This document shows, piece after piece, positions 1-11,353 of a DNA stretch of 64,000 bases. This DNA is from an uncultured Flavobacteriales bacterium. Its GTDB lineage: Bacteria > Bacteroidota > Bacteroidia > Flavobacteriales_G > Salibacteraceae. The DNA lies in assembly GCA_937899835.1 (NCBI GenBank), contig CALCCE010000011.1, positions 1-64,000 of the forward strand, read 5' to 3'. A program made the translations under genes and the position numbers. Numbering within the stretch: the first letter of the stretch is position 1; every line of letters starts with the position of its first letter. Below the pieces are notes generated by a model. The model was given only the letters and a program-made list of their open reading frames with translations. It had not been told where the DNA came from and made no database searches.

Positions 1-960
1 ATGCCATCGCCATCGTTGTCCGCAGCACCATCTACGATACCGTCATTGTTGGCATCGGTGCCGATTCCACTTTCTACTAAGTCAGCAATGCCATCGTTGT
101 CACTGTCCAGGTCAAAGGCATCAGGAATGTTGTCACTGTCCGTATCGGTTGGCACTGTGGAAGGCGTACCGCGGTTGACATCATCCGAATCCGCAGAATC
201 AATGATACCATCACCATCATTATCGGCACTGCCATCCACTAACCCATCATTGTTAATGTCGGAGCCAGTACCACTTTCCGCAAGGTCGGTGATGCCGTCA
301 TTATCACTATCCAAATCGAGGAAGTTGGGCCTACCGTCATTGTCGGTATCCAGGGGTGCAGTAGAAGGCGAACCGTGCGCATTGTCGTTGCTGTCCGCAG
401 CATCTAAAATACCATCGCCATCGTTGTCGGCCAAGCCATCTACAATGCCGTCATTGTTGGCATCGGTACCATTGCCGTTTTCGGCCAAATCGGTAATACC
501 ATCATTGTCGCTATCCAAGTCTTGGAAATCAGGAGTGCCATCGTTGTCCGTATCTTCCACTACAGTTCCAGGAGTTCCACGGTTAGCATCATCGCTGTCC
601 GCAGAATCCAGAATACCATCACCATCGTTGTCGGCAGCACCGTCAACCACACCATCGTTGTTGGCATCGGTGCCCGTTCCTGCTTCCGCCAGGTCGGTTA
701 TGCCATCATTGTCGCTGTCCAGGTCGCGTAAGTCAGGTACCCCATCGCCATCGGTATCCTCCGGATTAGAATTGGGGGCTCCACGGTTGGCGTTATCGCC
801 ATCCGCAGAATCCAGAATACCATCGCCGTCGGCATCAGTAGAACCATCCACCACACCATCATTGTTAGCATCGGTACCAGCATCGTTTTCAGCAAGGTCA
901 GAAATGCCATCGTTGTCGCTATCTAAGTCTTGACTGTCGGGCACACCATCGCTGTCGGTA
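1..960 (-). repeat. TSP3-coding repeat block B, nearly five 204-bp units, runs off window
   Basis: A second tandem block with the same 204-bp period; the LDSDNDGI(T/S/A)DL segments fall near 79, 283, 487, 691 and 895. It is separated from block A by irregular units at about 960-1834. It encodes the [10 protein letters not shown] and DANRGTPGT variants and continues past base 1. Confidence 0.85.
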
Positions 961-3900
961 TCGCCAGGAGTGAAATCGAGCACCCCGTTGTCGGCCGAAG
1001 TTTCCAGGTCGTTGGCAAGACCGTTGTTTCCAAACGTAATGGTGTTATCAATCACGCCATCGTTGTCGGCATCCAGTGCAGCCAAATCAGCGGTACTCAT
1101 GCCACTTTCTTGCAGATCGGGGATGCCATCGTTGTCGCTGTCGAGGTCCGCATGGTTGGGGACGCCATCGCCATCGGTATCGTACACATCAGGAATACCA
1201 TCGCCATTGCTATCGGTATAATTGGTCGTACTGCCATCACCTGAATTTCCACCGTCAGAATTGTCTTGAAAATTCAGGATGCCATCTCCGTCTTCGTCCC
1301 CAAAAGGATCATTGCCGTTGGATTCATTAGCATCAGGAATGCCATCATTGTCGGTGTCTAAATCGAGTGCATCGGCAATACCATCGCCGTCAAGGTCATT
1401 GATTTCGCGCCAATCCCGCTCGTTCGTAGCCGTATTGTCTAAGTTGGGGAAGTCAAGCGCATCCTGGCCTCCGTTGGTGGGGTTCGTGGTGGCGTTGACT
1501 GTTCCTTGATTGTCAAAGCTATTGTCCAAGCCATCACCGTCGGTATCGTTACCGGAAGGGCTGGTATTGGCAATGCCATTGTTGTTGAGGTCGTACGCCT
1601 CGATCAAATCCGAAGAACCATCGTTGTCACTGTCGGTGTCGAGGTAATCGGGATCATCGGTACCGTCGGTGTTCGCGGAGGTAATGGTAACACCACCGTT
1701 GTCCGTATCAAAATTGTTGTCGAGGCCATCGCCATCAGTATCGTTGCCGGAAGGAATTACCGGAGTTCCAGTAGTGGCCTGCGCTTCGATCAAGTCGATG
1801 ATGCCGTCAGCATCACTGTCCAAGTCAACATAATTCGCCAACCCGTCAGTATCGGAATTGGTAGGAACCGACCCGGGAGTTCCGCGGGTACCATCGTTGT
1901 TATCGGCCGAATCTAAAATACCATCAGAATCGTTGTCGGAACTTCCATCTACCTCACCATCATTATCGGCATCGGTGCCCGATCCACTTTCGGTCAGATC
2001 GAAGATACCGTCATTGTCACTATCCAAATCCAGGAAGTTGGCTACGTTGTCGGTATCCGTATCGGTTGGAACGGTAGAAGGTGTACCGCGGGTGCCGTCG
2101 TTACTGTCCGCCGAATCCAAAATACCATCGGTATCCGTATCGGACGATCCATCCACAATGCCATTGTTATCAGCATCCGTTCCGGTACCACTTTCAGCGA
2201 GGTCGGTAATGCCGTCGTTATCGCTGTCCAAATCCAGGTAATTGGCAACTCCATCCGCATCGGAGTTAGTGGGAGTCGTCGATGGAGTACCCCGGGTACC
2301 ATCGTTGCTGTCGGCCGAATCTAAAATACCATCCGAATCACTATCTGAACTTCCGTCCACAATACCGTTGTTGTCCGAATCGGTGCCGGTTCCGCTTTCC
2401 GCAAGGTCGGTGATGCCATCATTGTCGCTGTCCAGGTCCAGGTAGTTGGCCACCCCATCGCTGTCGGTGTTGGTCGGTATGGAGGAAGGTGTGCCGCGTG
2501 TGCCGTCATTGCTGTCGGCCGAATTTAAAATACCATCCGAATCCGAATCTGCTAAGCCATCTACAATTCCATTATTGTCTGCATCAGTTCCGGTGCCACT
2601 TTCCGCAAGGTCGGTGATGCCATCGTTATCACTGTCCAGGTCCAAATAATTGGCTACCCCATCCCCATCGGTATTGGTTGGTTCGGTTGATGGGGTACCC
2701 CGTGTGCCGTCGTTGCTGTCGGCGGAATCAAGCACACCGTCATTATCAGCATCAGAAGAGCCGTCTACAATGCCGTTGTTGTCAGCATCCGTACCGGTAC
2801 CACTTTCGGCAAGGTCGGTAATGCCATCGTTGTCCGAGTCTAAGTCAAGGAAATTAGCAGCGCCATCACCATCGGTATTGGTCGGAACGGAAGCAAGGTT
2901 GCCTATGGTTCCGTCATCATTGTCAGCACTGTCTAAAATACCATCTTTATCGGCATCAGAAGAGCCGTCTACAATGCCATTGTTGTCCGCATCGGTACCG
3001 GTGCCACTCTCGGCAAGGTCGGTAATGCCGTCATTGTCACTGTCCAGGTCCAGGTAGTTTGGCGTGGTGTCGGTATCGGTGTCGAGAGGAGCAGTTCCAG
3101 GCGTTCCCCGATTGGCGTCATCGCTGTCGGCCGGATCGAGGATACCATCGCTGTCGGCATCTGAACCCCCATCAACAATGCCGTTATTGTCAGCATCCGT
3201 CCCGTTGCCGTTTTCTGCCAAGTCGGTAATTCCATCGTTATCGCTGTCCAGGTCGCGGTGATTCGGAGTGCCATCGGCATCGGTGTCAGTAGTTGCAGAA
3301 CCTGGGGCCCCGCGCACTGCATCATCCCCATCTGCCGAGTCTAACATGCCATCGTTGTCCGCATCGGCAGTACCATCCACAATGCCATCGTTGTTGGCAT
3401 CGGTTCCGTTGCCGTTTTCCGCAAGGTCGGTAATGCCATCATTGTCGCTGTCCAAATCCTGACTGTCATTAAACCCGTCTCCATCCGTATCGGCCGAAAG
3501 AAAATCGATGACTCCATTGTCAGTATTGGTTTCTATATCATCCGCCAAACCGTTGGCACCTACACTAACGGTGTTGTCAATAATGCCATCATTGTCACTA
3601 TCCAGTGCGGTAATATCGGTTCGGCTCATGCCGCTTTCTTCCAGGTCGGTGATGCCATCGTTGTCCGAATCCAAATCGAATTGGTTGATCACTCCGTCTC
3701 CGTCCAGGTCGAGGTTAGCACATACTCCATTGGAATTCAGGGTACAGAAATCACTATCAAGGTAATTGAGTACACCATCATTATCCGAGTCTCCGGTGGC
3801 ATCAATTCCACCCGATTCAGTTACATCCAAAATGCCATCGTTGTCGTCGTCGAGGTCTATTGCATCTGCGATACCGTCTTCATCATAATCGACACATCGG

Positions 3901-6900
3901 GTGGTATCGTCATGATCTCCCCGGTAAATAATCAAGGTTTGGTTGGCCAACTCAGAAGGAACAATCGAGCGGGAAACGGTGTCGCGCACGCCCGCTGAAT
4001 CCACAAAGAATACGGTGACTTTGTAAACCGCATCCGGGCCATTTGCGCCCAGGCCAAAATGCACTTGGGAGGGCCGCTGCGATCCATGACCACGACCGCC
4101 ACTTACCTCACGAATTCCACAATCTGTGCCCCCGCAAAGGGAAAGCATCACATTCGAACCGAAGGCATAGCGCTCTGCTCCACCACTTAGGCGAACTTTA
4201 GCGTCTACCAACAGGTAATTGTTGTCGTTTTGAATGTTTTTCCAAAGTTGGTTGGCATCTCCATTGATGTTCATGTAAAGGTCCATGTCGCCATCGTGGT
4301 CGAAATCCACGAATTCAGAACCTTCCACATCATCATTAGGATCAATACACAGATTGTTTTGGGTGAAGGAAAGGCTGCCGCCCTTTGGCGTATTGTTAAT
4401 GAAGAGGTAGCTGCTCCCGCCATCATCGCCTAAGAACAGATCCAGATCACCATCGTTGTCTACATCGGCACAATCACACTCGTCGATGCCCGAGTCAGAA
4501 GAAGCGGCTCCAGCGGGAATTCCGGAAGCGACAAAAGTACCGTTGTTGTTGCGCCAAATCTGGTTGGTTCCCTGAGCCGTCCAAAAAATATCTAAATCGC
4601 CATCGTTGTCGAAATCACAAAAGATAACCGACCCTTTGTTGCTGTTAGCAGCCGAAGTATTGGGATTGGTTTGTGATTCGTAGCGGCTGGTAGAAGGGTT
4701 ATAGCGCCAAAGGTTTACTCCGGTGCTTTTCCTCAAAATGAGGTCTACAAAACCATCGTTGTCAAAGTCTGCTGCAGCTCCGTAATCACCATCGCCTCCG
4801 GTAGATTCAGGAAAACCGGTTTGACCAGCAGCAGTGCCTGGTGTAGCTACCGTAAACGAACCACTTCCGTTGTTCTCAAACACCTCCATACCAAAGTTGT
4901 GATTGTCCAACACCAGGTCAAGGTCATTGTCATTGTCCCAATCGATGAAGAACATACCTTCCACATTGATTCCACCAGAAATGCTGGTGATGGTCTGGCT
5001 TGGGCTCTGCGATCCGTCTCCAAAACTGTAAGCGGGAGTTGAGCCGCTTCCCTGGTTGAGGTAGATTTCGATTCGGCCAAAAGTGTTGCGGGCAAAGTCA
5101 ATGTTGCCATCATTGTTAAGGTCGCCTGCAATGGCCGTACGTTCGGTATTTTGATCCAACAATCCGGCAGCATTGGTGGCCGTTACGTCCGTGAAGTTGG
5201 GCACCACACCACCGTCTGAGAAATACAAGCGGGAATCCAATGAATTGTCATCGGTATTGACCAGTACATCGATGGCTCCATCGTTGTTGAAGTCGGCCCA
5301 GGTGAGTCCTCCGTCTTTGTTGCCATCTATGTCGAGCCCAACAGCATTAGCGGTTTCCACAAATTGCCCGGTGCTGCACACCACGTCTACGTATACCGTA
5401 GCCACTTCACAAATACCCGTTTGATCACAAACGATGTACTGAAAGTTGTCGGTTCCGGTGAATCCTGGATCAGGGGTATAGGTAAAATTACCATTGGAAG
5501 GATTCACGGTGACACTTCCGTTGGAAGGAGGCAAAAGACCCAGGTTGGTTACCGTGGAAGGATCAAGGTTGTTGTCTGCATCTGAATCGTTGGCCAACAC
5601 ATCGATGACCACGGCGTTGTTTTCTACCGTAGAAGCTACATCGTCTACTGCTTCAGGGGCGTTGCTGGTACACTGAATATCGATGATGGCGCCACCGGCA
5701 ATGAAAGAATCACCAATGGAGGTGCTGGATACAATTTCCAGCGTAATGGAAGTGGCTGATGCTGGCACATCTTCCAAAACAATAGTGAACAGCTTCAGTG
5801 AATTTCCAAGGTCTTCGGTAAAGGTTTCCAAAACCTCGGTCACACCACCTGCAGAAGCCGTAATCCGACAACTTCGCCCATCGGGATTGAGCTCAGAAAC
5901 CGGCACAACAATCTTGATGTTGCGCACCGATGTACCAGCAGGGATGGTGATGTTTCGGGTATAGCTATCCTTGAAGAGGTAAACGTGAAACACATCATGT
6001 ATCGAAATAATGGCCTTGGTATTGTCGCTCCGGTAAACATAGCCGATTAATGAACGGGTGGCGCTTGCGTTGGTAGTGGTCGCACTTATGGTAGTGGTAG
6101 GGTTCAGGTTGGTTTGAAAAACACCTCGGTTACCAGCTGGGTTGATGGTAGGAATGGAAGTGTTGTTCACGATGTTTTGCCCGGCACTCGTAGCATAAGT
6201 GATGCTGGAAGTATTACCACTTTTAAAAACCGATTCTGCAATGAGGCTGTCCATATTGGCCGAGTCGGTCAAATTCAGCGTAGCAGTGGTAAGCCCGGCG
6301 GCACCAGTTCCAAAAACTTCTACTTGAAAGGCCCCGCAACCTGCAAATACGGTGATGCTCACCGTAGCTTGGTCGGTATTTCCACAGGTATCGGTAATGG
6401 TATAGACAAAGGAATCAGAACCCGAGAAACCAGAACTGGGCGTGTAATCGATGAAATCATCTGTGAAATCAGAAGGCGTCCCGTTGTTGTTGATGGCCAA
6501 GGTGAAGCCTTGAGCAGAAAGCAAGTTATTGGCTCCGCCGTTGGATCCGGCACTGGTGATTTGCAAAATATCGCTATCGATGTCTGAATCATTGGTACCA
6601 AGGGTAAGTACCATAATGGGGTTGGTAGCTCCTCCCGCTACCACGACCGTATCGTTTACTGCGGTTGGATCAAGACAAGCCGGGCCGGTACCCGTAAAAA
6701 AGATCGGGCCGGTGCAGGTGGAACCGTTAGCTCGGTAAACCGTAATCCCTGAGCATACGTTAGCCGTGGAAGAGCCTCCATTGAAAGTAAAGTTGTTAAT
6801 CGAATTGCTTGGACCGATGGAAATACTGCCGGTTCCACAAACAGTGGCGGTGGAATTGTTGATGAGGAAGTCGTCGTCTACTTCTACACAAACGTTCCTT

Positions 6901-7421
6901 TCCATGAAGAAGATGGCATTGTCATCTGCATGAATATCATCGGAAACGTATACAGTAGCCCCCTCATAAATGTAGAACAAGGCATTGTCTTGCACCCGCA
7001 AATCTTTTTCCGTTGGAGTAGCGGTGCCCGGCCCCTGGCCCGCACCAGCAGAATAAAAAGATCCATAAACACGCACTTCTCCGTTGGATTCCAGGATGAA
7101 ACCAGCAGAGTTAGAACCGACCTCCACTTGTAAGCGTGCCGTAGAATCAATTTGTAAGTAACCATTGAATTGGTAGTTGCTACCACTCGTAGTAAAATCG
7201 ATGTCTACCAAATGAGGAGAACGAATGAATACAGAATCGGAAGGGGCAGGAAAATCTACACCTACAGTACCGGGAGAGGCATTGCCCCAGGTAGCACCAT
7301 TGTCCCAGTCACCGGATTGAACAGAGGTGAATACGGCACCACTTGCGTTGAGATGAATACCAAATACAAGAATGAGGATAATACCAGGGAGGCGAAATAC
7401 AGGGGCAACTGAGAAAGGCAT
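1..7421 (-). CDS. Giant secreted Ig/FG-GAP/TSP3-repeat protein (3' end outside window)
   Basis: The frame is open from the ATG at 7421 down to base 1, giving at least 2,473 codons; the C-terminus is missing. Residues 1-30 are a signal peptide (IILILVFGI core). Residues 30-200 begin with [11 protein letters not shown], as in many secreted Bacteroidota proteins. Two Ig/cadherin-like domains lie near 255-355 (DSFVYTITD) and 605-675 ([10 protein letters not shown]). Residues 690-1075 carry FG-GAP/VCBS-type units with DxDxDG loops ([22 protein letters not shown]). Residues 1077-1145 resemble an ASPIC/UnbV domain (VHFGLG). From residue 1173 onward the chain is thrombospondin type 3-like ([14 protein letters not shown]), with a 68-residue period. 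Asp-rich loops of this kind bind calcium in known families. I infer a surface or adhesive protein; a T9SS or gliding-type C-terminal domain is expected beyond the window but not seen. A weak promoter-like TTATTTTG (7/8) lies at 7462-7469. Confidence 0.9.
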   Translation of the reverse strand, partial: MPFSVAPVFRLPGIILILVFGIHLNASGAVFTSVQSGDWDNGATWGNASPGTVGVDFPAPSDSVFIRSPHLVDIDFTTSGSNYQFNGYLQIDSTARLQVEVGSNSAGFILESNGEVRVYGSFYSAGAGQGPGTATPTEKDLRVQDNALFYIYEGATVYVSDDIHADDNAIFFMERNVCVEVDDDFLINNSTATVCGTGSISIGPSNSINNFTFNGGSSTANVCSGITVYRANGSTCTGPIFFTGTGPACLDPTAVNDTVVVAGGATNPIMVLTLGTNDSDIDSDILQITSAGSNGGANNLLSAQGFTLAINNNGTPSDFTDDFIDYTPSSGFSGSDSFVYTITDTCGNTDQATVSITVFAGCGAFQVEVFGTGAAGLTTATLNLTDSANMDSLIAESVFKSGNTSSITYATSAGQNIVNNTSIPTINPAGNRGVFQTNLNPTTTISATTTNASATRSLIGYVYRSDNTKAIISIHDVFHVYLFKDSYTRNITIPAGTSVRNIKIVVPVSELNPDGRSCRITASAGGVTEVLETFTEDLGNSLKLFTIVLEDVPASATSITLEIVSSTSIGDSFIAGGAIIDIQCTSNAPEAVDDVASTVENNAVVIDVLANDSDADNNLDPSTVTNLGLLPPSNGSVTVNPSNGNFTYTPDPGFTGTDNFQYIVCDQTGICEVATVYVDVVCSTGQFVETANAVGLDIDGNKDGGLTWADFNNDGAIDVLVNTDDNSLDSRLYFSDGGVVPNFTDVTATNAAGLLDQNTERTAIAGDLNNDGNIDFARNTFGRIEIYLNQGSGSTPAYSFGDGSQSPSQTITSISGGINVEGMFFIDWDNDNDLDLVLDNHNFGMEVFENNGSGSFTVATPGTAAGQTGFPESTGGDGDYGAAADFDNDGFVDLILRKSTGVNLWRYNPSTSRYESQTNPNTSAANSNKGSVIFCDFDNDGDLDIFWTAQGTNQIWRNNNGTFVASGIPAGAASSDSGIDECDCADVDNDGDLDLFLGDDGGSSYLFINNTPKGGSLSFTQNNLCIDPNDDVEGSEFVDFDHDGDMDLYMNINGDANQLWKNIQNDNNYLLVDAKVRLSGGAERYAFGSNVMLSLCGGTDCGIREVSGGRGHGSQRPSQVHFGLGANGPDAVYKVTVFFVDSAGVRDTVSRSIVPSELANQTLIIYRGDHDDTTRCVDYDEDGIADAIDLDDDNDGILDVTESGGIDATGDSDNDGVLNYLDSDFCTLNSNGVCANLDLDGDGVINQFDLDSDNDGITDLEESGMSRTDITALDSDNDGIIDNTVSVGANGLADDIETNTDNGVIDFLSADTDGDGFNDSQDLDSDNDGITDLAENGNGTDANNDGIVDGTADADNDGMLDSADGDDAVRGAPGSATTDTDADGTPNHRDLDSDNDGITDLAENGNGTDADNNGIVDGGSDADSDGILDPADSDDANRGTPGTAPLDTDTDTTPNYLDLDSDNDGITDLAESGTGTDADNNGIVDGSSDADKDGILDSADNDDGTIGNLASVPTNTDGDGAANFLDLDSDNDGITDLAESGTGTDADNNGIVDGSSDADNDGVLDSADSNDGTRGTPSTEPTNTDGDGVANYLDLDSDNDGITDLAESGTGTDADNNGIVDGLADSDSDGILNSADSNDGTRGTPSSIPTNTDSDGVANYLDLDSDNDGITDLAESGTGTDSDNNGIVDGSSDSDSDGILDSADSNDGTRGTPSTTPTNSDADGVANYLDLDSDNDGITDLAESGTGTDADNNGIVDGSSDTDTDGILDSADSNDGTRGTPSTVPTDTDTDNVANFLDLDSDNDGIFDLTESGSGTDADNDGEVDGSSDNDSDGILDSADNNDGTRGTPGSVPTNSDTDGLANYVDLDSDADGIIDLIEAQATTGTPVIPSGNDTDGDGLDNNFDTDNGGVTITSANTDGTDDPDYLDTDSDNDGSSDLIEAYDLNNNGIANTSPSGNDTDGDGLDNSFDNQGTVNATTNPTNGGQDALDFPNLDNTATNERDWREINDLDGDGIADALDLDTDNDGIPDANESNGNDPFGDEDGDGILNFQDNSDGGNSGDGSTTNYTDSNGDGIPDVYDTDGDGVPNHADLDSDNDGIPDLQESGMSTADLAALDADNDGVIDNTITFGNNGLANDLETSADNGVLDFTPGDTDSDGVPDSQDLDSDNDGISDLAENDAGTDANNDGVVDGSTDADGDGILDSADGDNANRGAPNSNPEDTDGDGVPDLRDLDSDNDGITDLAEAGTGTDANNDGVVDGAADNDGDGILDSADSDDANRGTPGTVVEDTDNDGTPDFQDLDSDNDGITDLAENGNGTDANNDGIVDGLADNDGDGILDAADSNDNAHGSPSTAPLDTDNDGRPNFLDLDSDNDGITDLAESGTGSDINNDGLVDGSADNDGDGIIDSADSDDVNRGTPSTVPTDTDSDNIPDAFDLDSDNDGIADLVESGIGTDANNDGIVDGAADNDGDG
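1834..3466 (-). repeat. TSP3-coding repeat block A, about eight 204-bp units
   Basis: About eight tandem units of 204 bp (68 codons) inside the giant gene. Each encodes [19 protein letters not shown], then [29 protein letters not shown] and [11 protein letters not shown]. Neighbouring units differ at few bases, so the block appears recently expanded or homogenised. It is coding sequence, not an intergenic array. Confidence 0.85.
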
Positions 7422-7762
7422 CGTGCTTACAAATTGGTTTGGACGATAAGAAACTTTACTTCAAAATAAAGCGAGGTTTCTTTCTGTTTCACTTTTTCAT
7501 TTCCAATCCAAAATACTTTGACTAACGGAGGCATCCGATGCGTCAGCTATAGGATCATTTGTGGCAATTGATAAAAAGCACAAATGTGTTACTGAACGGG
7601 TGAGGCTTGGTTCGCTAAAGTGTTTCGGTCTTCAAACAGCACTCTTGTTGGCTAATCATTTTTAACTAGCCTTTGCACCTGAGCACCTTATCAATTTTGC
7701 GTCAAGCTCCAAAAATAGGGTTTTTTCTGAACATTTTTTTGTGGAAAACTTCTCGCCAAAAC
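7422..7762. other. Intergenic stretch, no gene seen
   Basis: These 341 bp lie between the giant gene and the YCII lipoprotein gene, both on the minus strand. They are AT-rich, contain one short perfect inverted repeat (GCATC-C-GATGC, about 7531-7541) with no T-run, and hold no convincing ORF or RNA gene. They probably carry the leader of the giant gene. Confidence 0.5.
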
Positions 7763-8320
7763 TCAGATGTTTTCTTTCGAAATCTTGGCGTGCCATTCGT
7801 TGATCAATTGCAGCGAAGCCGAACCGTACCAAGGGTGTAGTTCCATGATCAAACTGCCCGTTTGAATGGCAGGGTCAGTAGCCGTAAGGGCCCTTGCTTC
7901 CTCTATTGTGGCCACATTAAAAATGTAGATGCCCCTTACCTCACCATCGTCCATAAAAGGGCCGGCAAGCACCAGTTTCCCGCTCTCAGCCAATTGATTG
8001 ATGTTGTCGAGGTGGGCCCGTTGCAACCTGGCAGCTTCCTCGGTATCAGTGCTGCGATTGGGTCCTTTTTTTAGCCAAGCCATCACGTAGGGCTTCATGC
8101 CATAGGCATCGGCATCCAACTGCTTCGCCAATTCAGCATCGTATTTCATAGAGCTATTTCTTTCCATTTCAGATGTAGATGTGAGGCTGTCTTTTACCGG
8201 AATATTATCCCGTTCAGCTCCTTTAGTATTATTTGTTTCAGAAGGTATTGGCTCCTGGCAGGAGGGTGAAAGAAAAGCCAGTGTAGCAACGGTAAAAAAC
8301 AAGGTGAAAATGCGATTCAT
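7763..8320 (-). CDS. YCII-domain lipoprotein
   Basis: 185 aa. The N-terminus is a lipoprotein signal with lipobox-like LSPSC (Cys21), followed by a polar Ser/Thr/Asn linker to about residue 60. Residues 75-165 match the YCII-related fold: LDNINQLAESGKLVLAGPF, then GIYIFNVATIEEARAL, and an HPW near the end. YCII domains are small ferredoxin-like barrels, mostly cytoplasmic and often of unknown reaction; an exported, lipidated copy is somewhat unusual. Start is ATG at 8320. It stands alone between two long intergenic stretches. The family call is fairly safe; the function is unknown. Confidence 0.8.
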   Translation of the reverse strand: MNRIFTLFFTVATLAFLSPSCQEPIPSETNNTKGAERDNIPVKDSLTSTSEMERNSSMKYDAELAKQLDADAYGMKPYVMAWLKKGPNRSTDTEEAARLQRAHLDNINQLAESGKLVLAGPFMDDGEVRGIYIFNVATIEEARALTATDPAIQTGSLIMELHPWYGSASLQLINEWHAKISKENI

Positions 8321-8796
8321 GCTTTAGTAAAGTTTGTGATAGAAGATAGGGATTTCTCCACGGCTCAAATGATCTTGTAGGGTCATGAGTTTTAGGGTTT
8401 CAGTTGTTTATACCACCTTTTGATTACCCGCTTAACCTTAATTTCTTGTTCGATAAACTGCCTTGTTAAATACACATTAAGGTAGTTAACCTAGTCACTT
8501 TTTGGTTTCGGGTCATTTGCCCAAATCCGTTTCTATTGCGTCCGTTACTCAAAAAAGCAATTCTAAAGCTCTAAAAAGCAGTTTTATCACTCCAAGCTTT
8601 GCTAAAAAAAATTGATTAATTACTGAATAACCAGTCACTTTTTTGTTAACTTCAATCATCAGGTTGGCAAAACCCCTCTCCTTGTGCCTCATTACTCGGA
8701 TTTAAGGCTAACCTTTTGTTAAAAGTGATTTTCTCGGGACTTTCTCCACTCCCAAGTACATTGCAATCAGATACAAACTGATATACTAACACTATT
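8321..8796. other. Long AT-rich intergenic stretch, no gene seen
   Basis: These 476 bp separate a divergent pair. I see no ORF with coding character and no tRNA or structured RNA. AGTCACTTTTT occurs twice (near 8490 and 8634). The stretch probably holds the promoters of both flanking genes, but no full TAnnTTTG element was found near either start. Confidence 0.4.
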
Positions 8797-8919
8797 ATGA
8801 GCCACGTCAACTCAGGTAAAAAACTGAAAAATCAAGGATGGATTACCGCCTTGATTCGCCTGGGTGCCATTGGGTTGTTGTTGGTTGTGTTGTTGGTGCT
8901 GATTGCTCTGGGCACTTAA
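8797..8919 (+). CDS. 40-aa single-TM peptide, hypothetical
   Basis: Short ORF: MSHVNSGKKLKNQGW, then a hydrophobic segment ending LLLVVLLVLIALGT at the C-terminus. A basic, polar N-terminus and one TM helix predict a cytoplasmic-N membrane miniprotein. Start is ATG at 8797 and stop TAA at 8917-8919, 61 bp before the next gene. I do not recognise a family. In favour of a real gene: it has coding-like composition, sits after a long non-coding stretch, and is co-oriented with the next gene. Against: it is very short and no homologue can be checked here. Confidence 0.45.
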   Translation: MSHVNSGKKLKNQGWITALIRLGAIGLLLVVLLVLIALGT

Positions 8920-8954
8920 TACAACCATACTTACGCTAGTCCTTCCAAATCTGG

Positions 8955-8962
8955 TACTTTTG
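8955..8962 (+). promoter_or_regulatory. Bacteroidota -7 element TACTTTTG
   Basis: A perfect match to the TAnnTTTG -7 consensus of Bacteroidota, 18 bp before the ATG at 8981. No clear TTTG -33 partner was found at the expected spacing. It supports the start at 8981 rather than the longer frame that begins at 8903. Confidence 0.5.
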
Positions 8963-8980
8963 GGGAATTGCATTTCATCT

Positions 8981-10357
8981 ATGCCTACCCGAATTTCGCT
9001 TTTTATTGCCTGCTTCATTTTGGCTTTGGGGATTTTTGCGCCTCTTGGAACTTCCGCACAAACTGGCCAATTGGTCAATGGATACGTAGTGAACGCACAA
9101 ACCAAACAGGTGGTGCCTTACGCTACCGTGGTTTTATCCATTACCGGGAAGGGGTCAGCTACTGATTTTAGTGGATACTTCGAAATCTGGGTGGATTCGC
9201 TGCCTTCCTCGGATACGCTTTGGGTTTCTTCTGTTGGGTTTCTCCCAAAAAAGTTTCCGCTGACTTCCAATTATCAAGCTTTAAAGACTTTTGAGCTACA
9301 ACCTTCTACCCAGCAATTGCGCGAAGTCACCGTTGCGGCCAAGGCGGAATCTGCGGATGAAATTATCGCAAAAGCTATCAAACGAAAAGAGGATCTGTTG
9401 CCCAACAAACCCCGGTTGATGGAAACACTCTACCGGGAGATCGTAAAGAACGAAGGACGGTATGTTGGCATGACGGAGGCAGAGGGCATTCTGTTTTTAG
9501 GGGGATTTCAGAAGAGCAACCTGCGCGATGGATTGCCAGAACTCACCCAGGACGTTGCTCAATGGAAGCACCTGAGGCGCACCGATTATGCCATTACTGA
9601 TGACCTGCGCCCTCAACAGGCTCGGCGACTTTCCGTCAACCGATTGTTGATGCTTAAAGAGCAGTACATGTACAACGGCCCGCTCAGTAAGGCTGGTTCA
9701 AAAACCTTTCAGTATCGAATTGATCGTGTTTTGTATGAAGGCAACCTTCCGGTATATGTACTGCAATTCGCACCCATCGATACCAACCAAAAATACCCTT
9801 CGGGGTCGATTCAGGTGCGCAGCGAAGACTATGGAGTAGTATCCCTTGAGGTAATAAATGACATTGATCCTTTATTGCCCAAAGAAAAATCGGAGAGTCA
9901 AATTCAATTTGTAACGACTAAATTCCAAATGCGTTTTTTGAAGCTCGAAGAATTTTATCATCCCCATCACATCCGCTTGGAAGCTGCTTATTCGGTAGAG
10001 TATCCAAATTCTGAAGCGCCTTCCAAAAGAGTGGAAGAGTTTCTTGAGTTGGTGGGTGGAAAATTTACCAATCAAAAAGCTCCTGCACTCAACACCAATC
10101 AGCGGACGGTCATGTATCATGAGATGGTCAATCCGGTTATTCGATATGATCACAATTATTGGGTTCAAAAACGGGTGGCTTATGAAATGGCCTTTGGCAC
10201 GGTGGTGACTGAACTGTCACAAGGAGAGTCGATGGATATTCAGTTTTTGTTTCACAATGGCAAACGCATCTATCCACTGCCCAAAGGCTACCAATCCTAC
10301 GAAGAATTGATGCAGGACAAGAATGCTATATTCAACTGGATGAACACCAGCAATTAA
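8981..10357 (+). CDS. Carboxypeptidase-regulatory-like domain secreted protein
   Basis: 458 aa. Signal peptide MPTRISLF...APLGTSAQ. Next comes a CarboxypepD_reg-like (Ig-fold) domain at about 28-110: VNGYVVNAQTKQVVPYATV, SATDFSGYFEIWV, DTLWVSSVGF. This is the N-terminal module of many Bacteroidota outer-membrane proteins. The rest (LREVTVAAKAESADEIIAKAIKR and onward) matches the large group annotated only as carboxypeptidase-like regulatory domain proteins, with no barrel or catalytic motif that I can identify. I chose ATG 8981 because it gives a clean signal peptide, avoids overlap with the upstream small ORF, and follows a TACTTTTG element. Probably periplasmic or outer-membrane associated; role unknown. 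It converges on the DUF4097 gene with a 3-bp gap. Confidence 0.8.
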   Translation: MPTRISLFIACFILALGIFAPLGTSAQTGQLVNGYVVNAQTKQVVPYATVVLSITGKGSATDFSGYFEIWVDSLPSSDTLWVSSVGFLPKKFPLTSNYQALKTFELQPSTQQLREVTVAAKAESADEIIAKAIKRKEDLLPNKPRLMETLYREIVKNEGRYVGMTEAEGILFLGGFQKSNLRDGLPELTQDVAQWKHLRRTDYAITDDLRPQQARRLSVNRLLMLKEQYMYNGPLSKAGSKTFQYRIDRVLYEGNLPVYVLQFAPIDTNQKYPSGSIQVRSEDYGVVSLEVINDIDPLLPKEKSESQIQFVTTKFQMRFLKLEEFYHPHHIRLEAAYSVEYPNSEAPSKRVEEFLELVGGKFTNQKAPALNTNQRTVMYHEMVNPVIRYDHNYWVQKRVAYEMAFGTVVTELSQGESMDIQFLFHNGKRIYPLPKGYQSYEELMQDKNAIFNWMNTSN

Positions 10358-10360
10358 ATG

Positions 10361-11224
10361 CTATCGGAGGTTGATGTCTCCCATGTTGGAATGGGCTTGT
10401 AGCTGCCAATCGCCAGAACCATTATCAAAGCGGTTGCGCACCAAGGAATCGCCCACTGTAATGTTGCCAGACTTGCTGGTAAGCAGTAAATGTAGGCTAC
10501 TGGGTTCGGCTTTTAAGCGAAATTTGATGTCTCCTGAATAAGATTCAACATTGGAATGACCATCAAAGTCCAATTGTTTGCCTTTGATCTCCCCTGAGCC
10601 TGCTTCCATTCGAATACTCCCGGTAAAATTGTCGAGGTTGATGTCTCCCGAGGTCGTGATGGCTTTGAGGCTCCCTTTGATTTCGCGCAATTGCAGATCT
10701 CCGGAACCAGTTTTCACCTTGGTTTCTCCTTCCTGACCGCTTACTTCTATATCGCCAGAAGCTGATTTTACGCTAATGAAGGTTTGGAGGTCGTTCAAAA
10801 ACACATCGCCCGAATTGGTTCGCACTTTCACTTTTTCTCCACTGAGTCCATCAACATAAATATCTCCGGTTTCACTTTCTAATTTTACCCGGGTATTGGC
10901 AGGTACTTTCAGGTTGATGCTCCCTCGGGCGTTGCCGAGGGTGGCCAGAGGTTTGTCTACCCAAACTTTGAGGGTTTCTTCTACCACAAGGTATTTCAAT
11001 TGATACCCTTTCGAATTGCTCAATTGTTCCAGAGTCCCGTCTAAGGTTATTTCAGTGCCTCCAACCACTGCTACCGAAATCTCACAGAAATCCCCTTTCA
11101 CTTTCAAGTAAGTGGGACCACTAAACTTCTGGTTCAAATTGACCGTGGAGGTGGTATTGGAGTTGCACGCTGAAAAGGTGCATCCAAAAAGCAACAAAAG
11201 GAAGGTGAAATAGCGCACAAACAA
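10361..11224 (-). CDS. DUF4097-type beta-helix lipoprotein
   Basis: 287 aa. Lipoprotein signal (LLLLFGCTFSAC) followed by a repetitive beta-strand region in which SGDI/SGDV/SGDL/SGEI/SGNI recur about every 20 residues from about 115 to 280. This is the signature of DUF4097/GIN-like right-handed beta folds. The function of the family is not settled; members are often envelope-associated. The only in-frame starts after the upstream stop (11231-11233) are TTG at 11224 and GTG at 11218, so this gene uses a non-ATG start or its start is misread. It ends 3 bp from the converging upstream gene. Confidence 0.8.
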   Translation of the reverse strand: MFVRYFTFLLLLFGCTFSACNSNTTSTVNLNQKFSGPTYLKVKGDFCEISVAVVGGTEITLDGTLEQLSNSKGYQLKYLVVEETLKVWVDKPLATLGNARGSINLKVPANTRVKLESETGDIYVDGLSGEKVKVRTNSGDVFLNDLQTFISVKSASGDIEVSGQEGETKVKTGSGDLQLREIKGSLKAITTSGDINLDNFTGSIRMEAGSGEIKGKQLDFDGHSNVESYSGDIKFRLKAEPSSLHLLLTSKSGNITVGDSLVRNRFDNGSGDWQLQAHSNMGDINLR

Positions 11225-11353
11225 ACGGTTTTATACGAATTTAAGGCTTTCCCATTAGAGATTTACCAACACATCATCTTAAGGAATTGCTTTATTTTAG
11301 AAGCGCTGGTTGGTCCTTCTGTTTTGAGGACCTATCCGCCAAATCCACCTCTG

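Noticed and set aside
1-933. Long plus-strand frame rich in Ser/Pro/Leu, and similar plus frames up to 6.7 kb
   Set aside because: They are antisense shadows of the repeat-coding giant gene; the repeats keep several frames open. The minus frame has domain structure and a signal peptide.
1-3700. Regular repeats suggestive of a CRISPR array
   Set aside because: Units are 204 bp, tandem without spacers, and encode a calcium-loop protein repeat.
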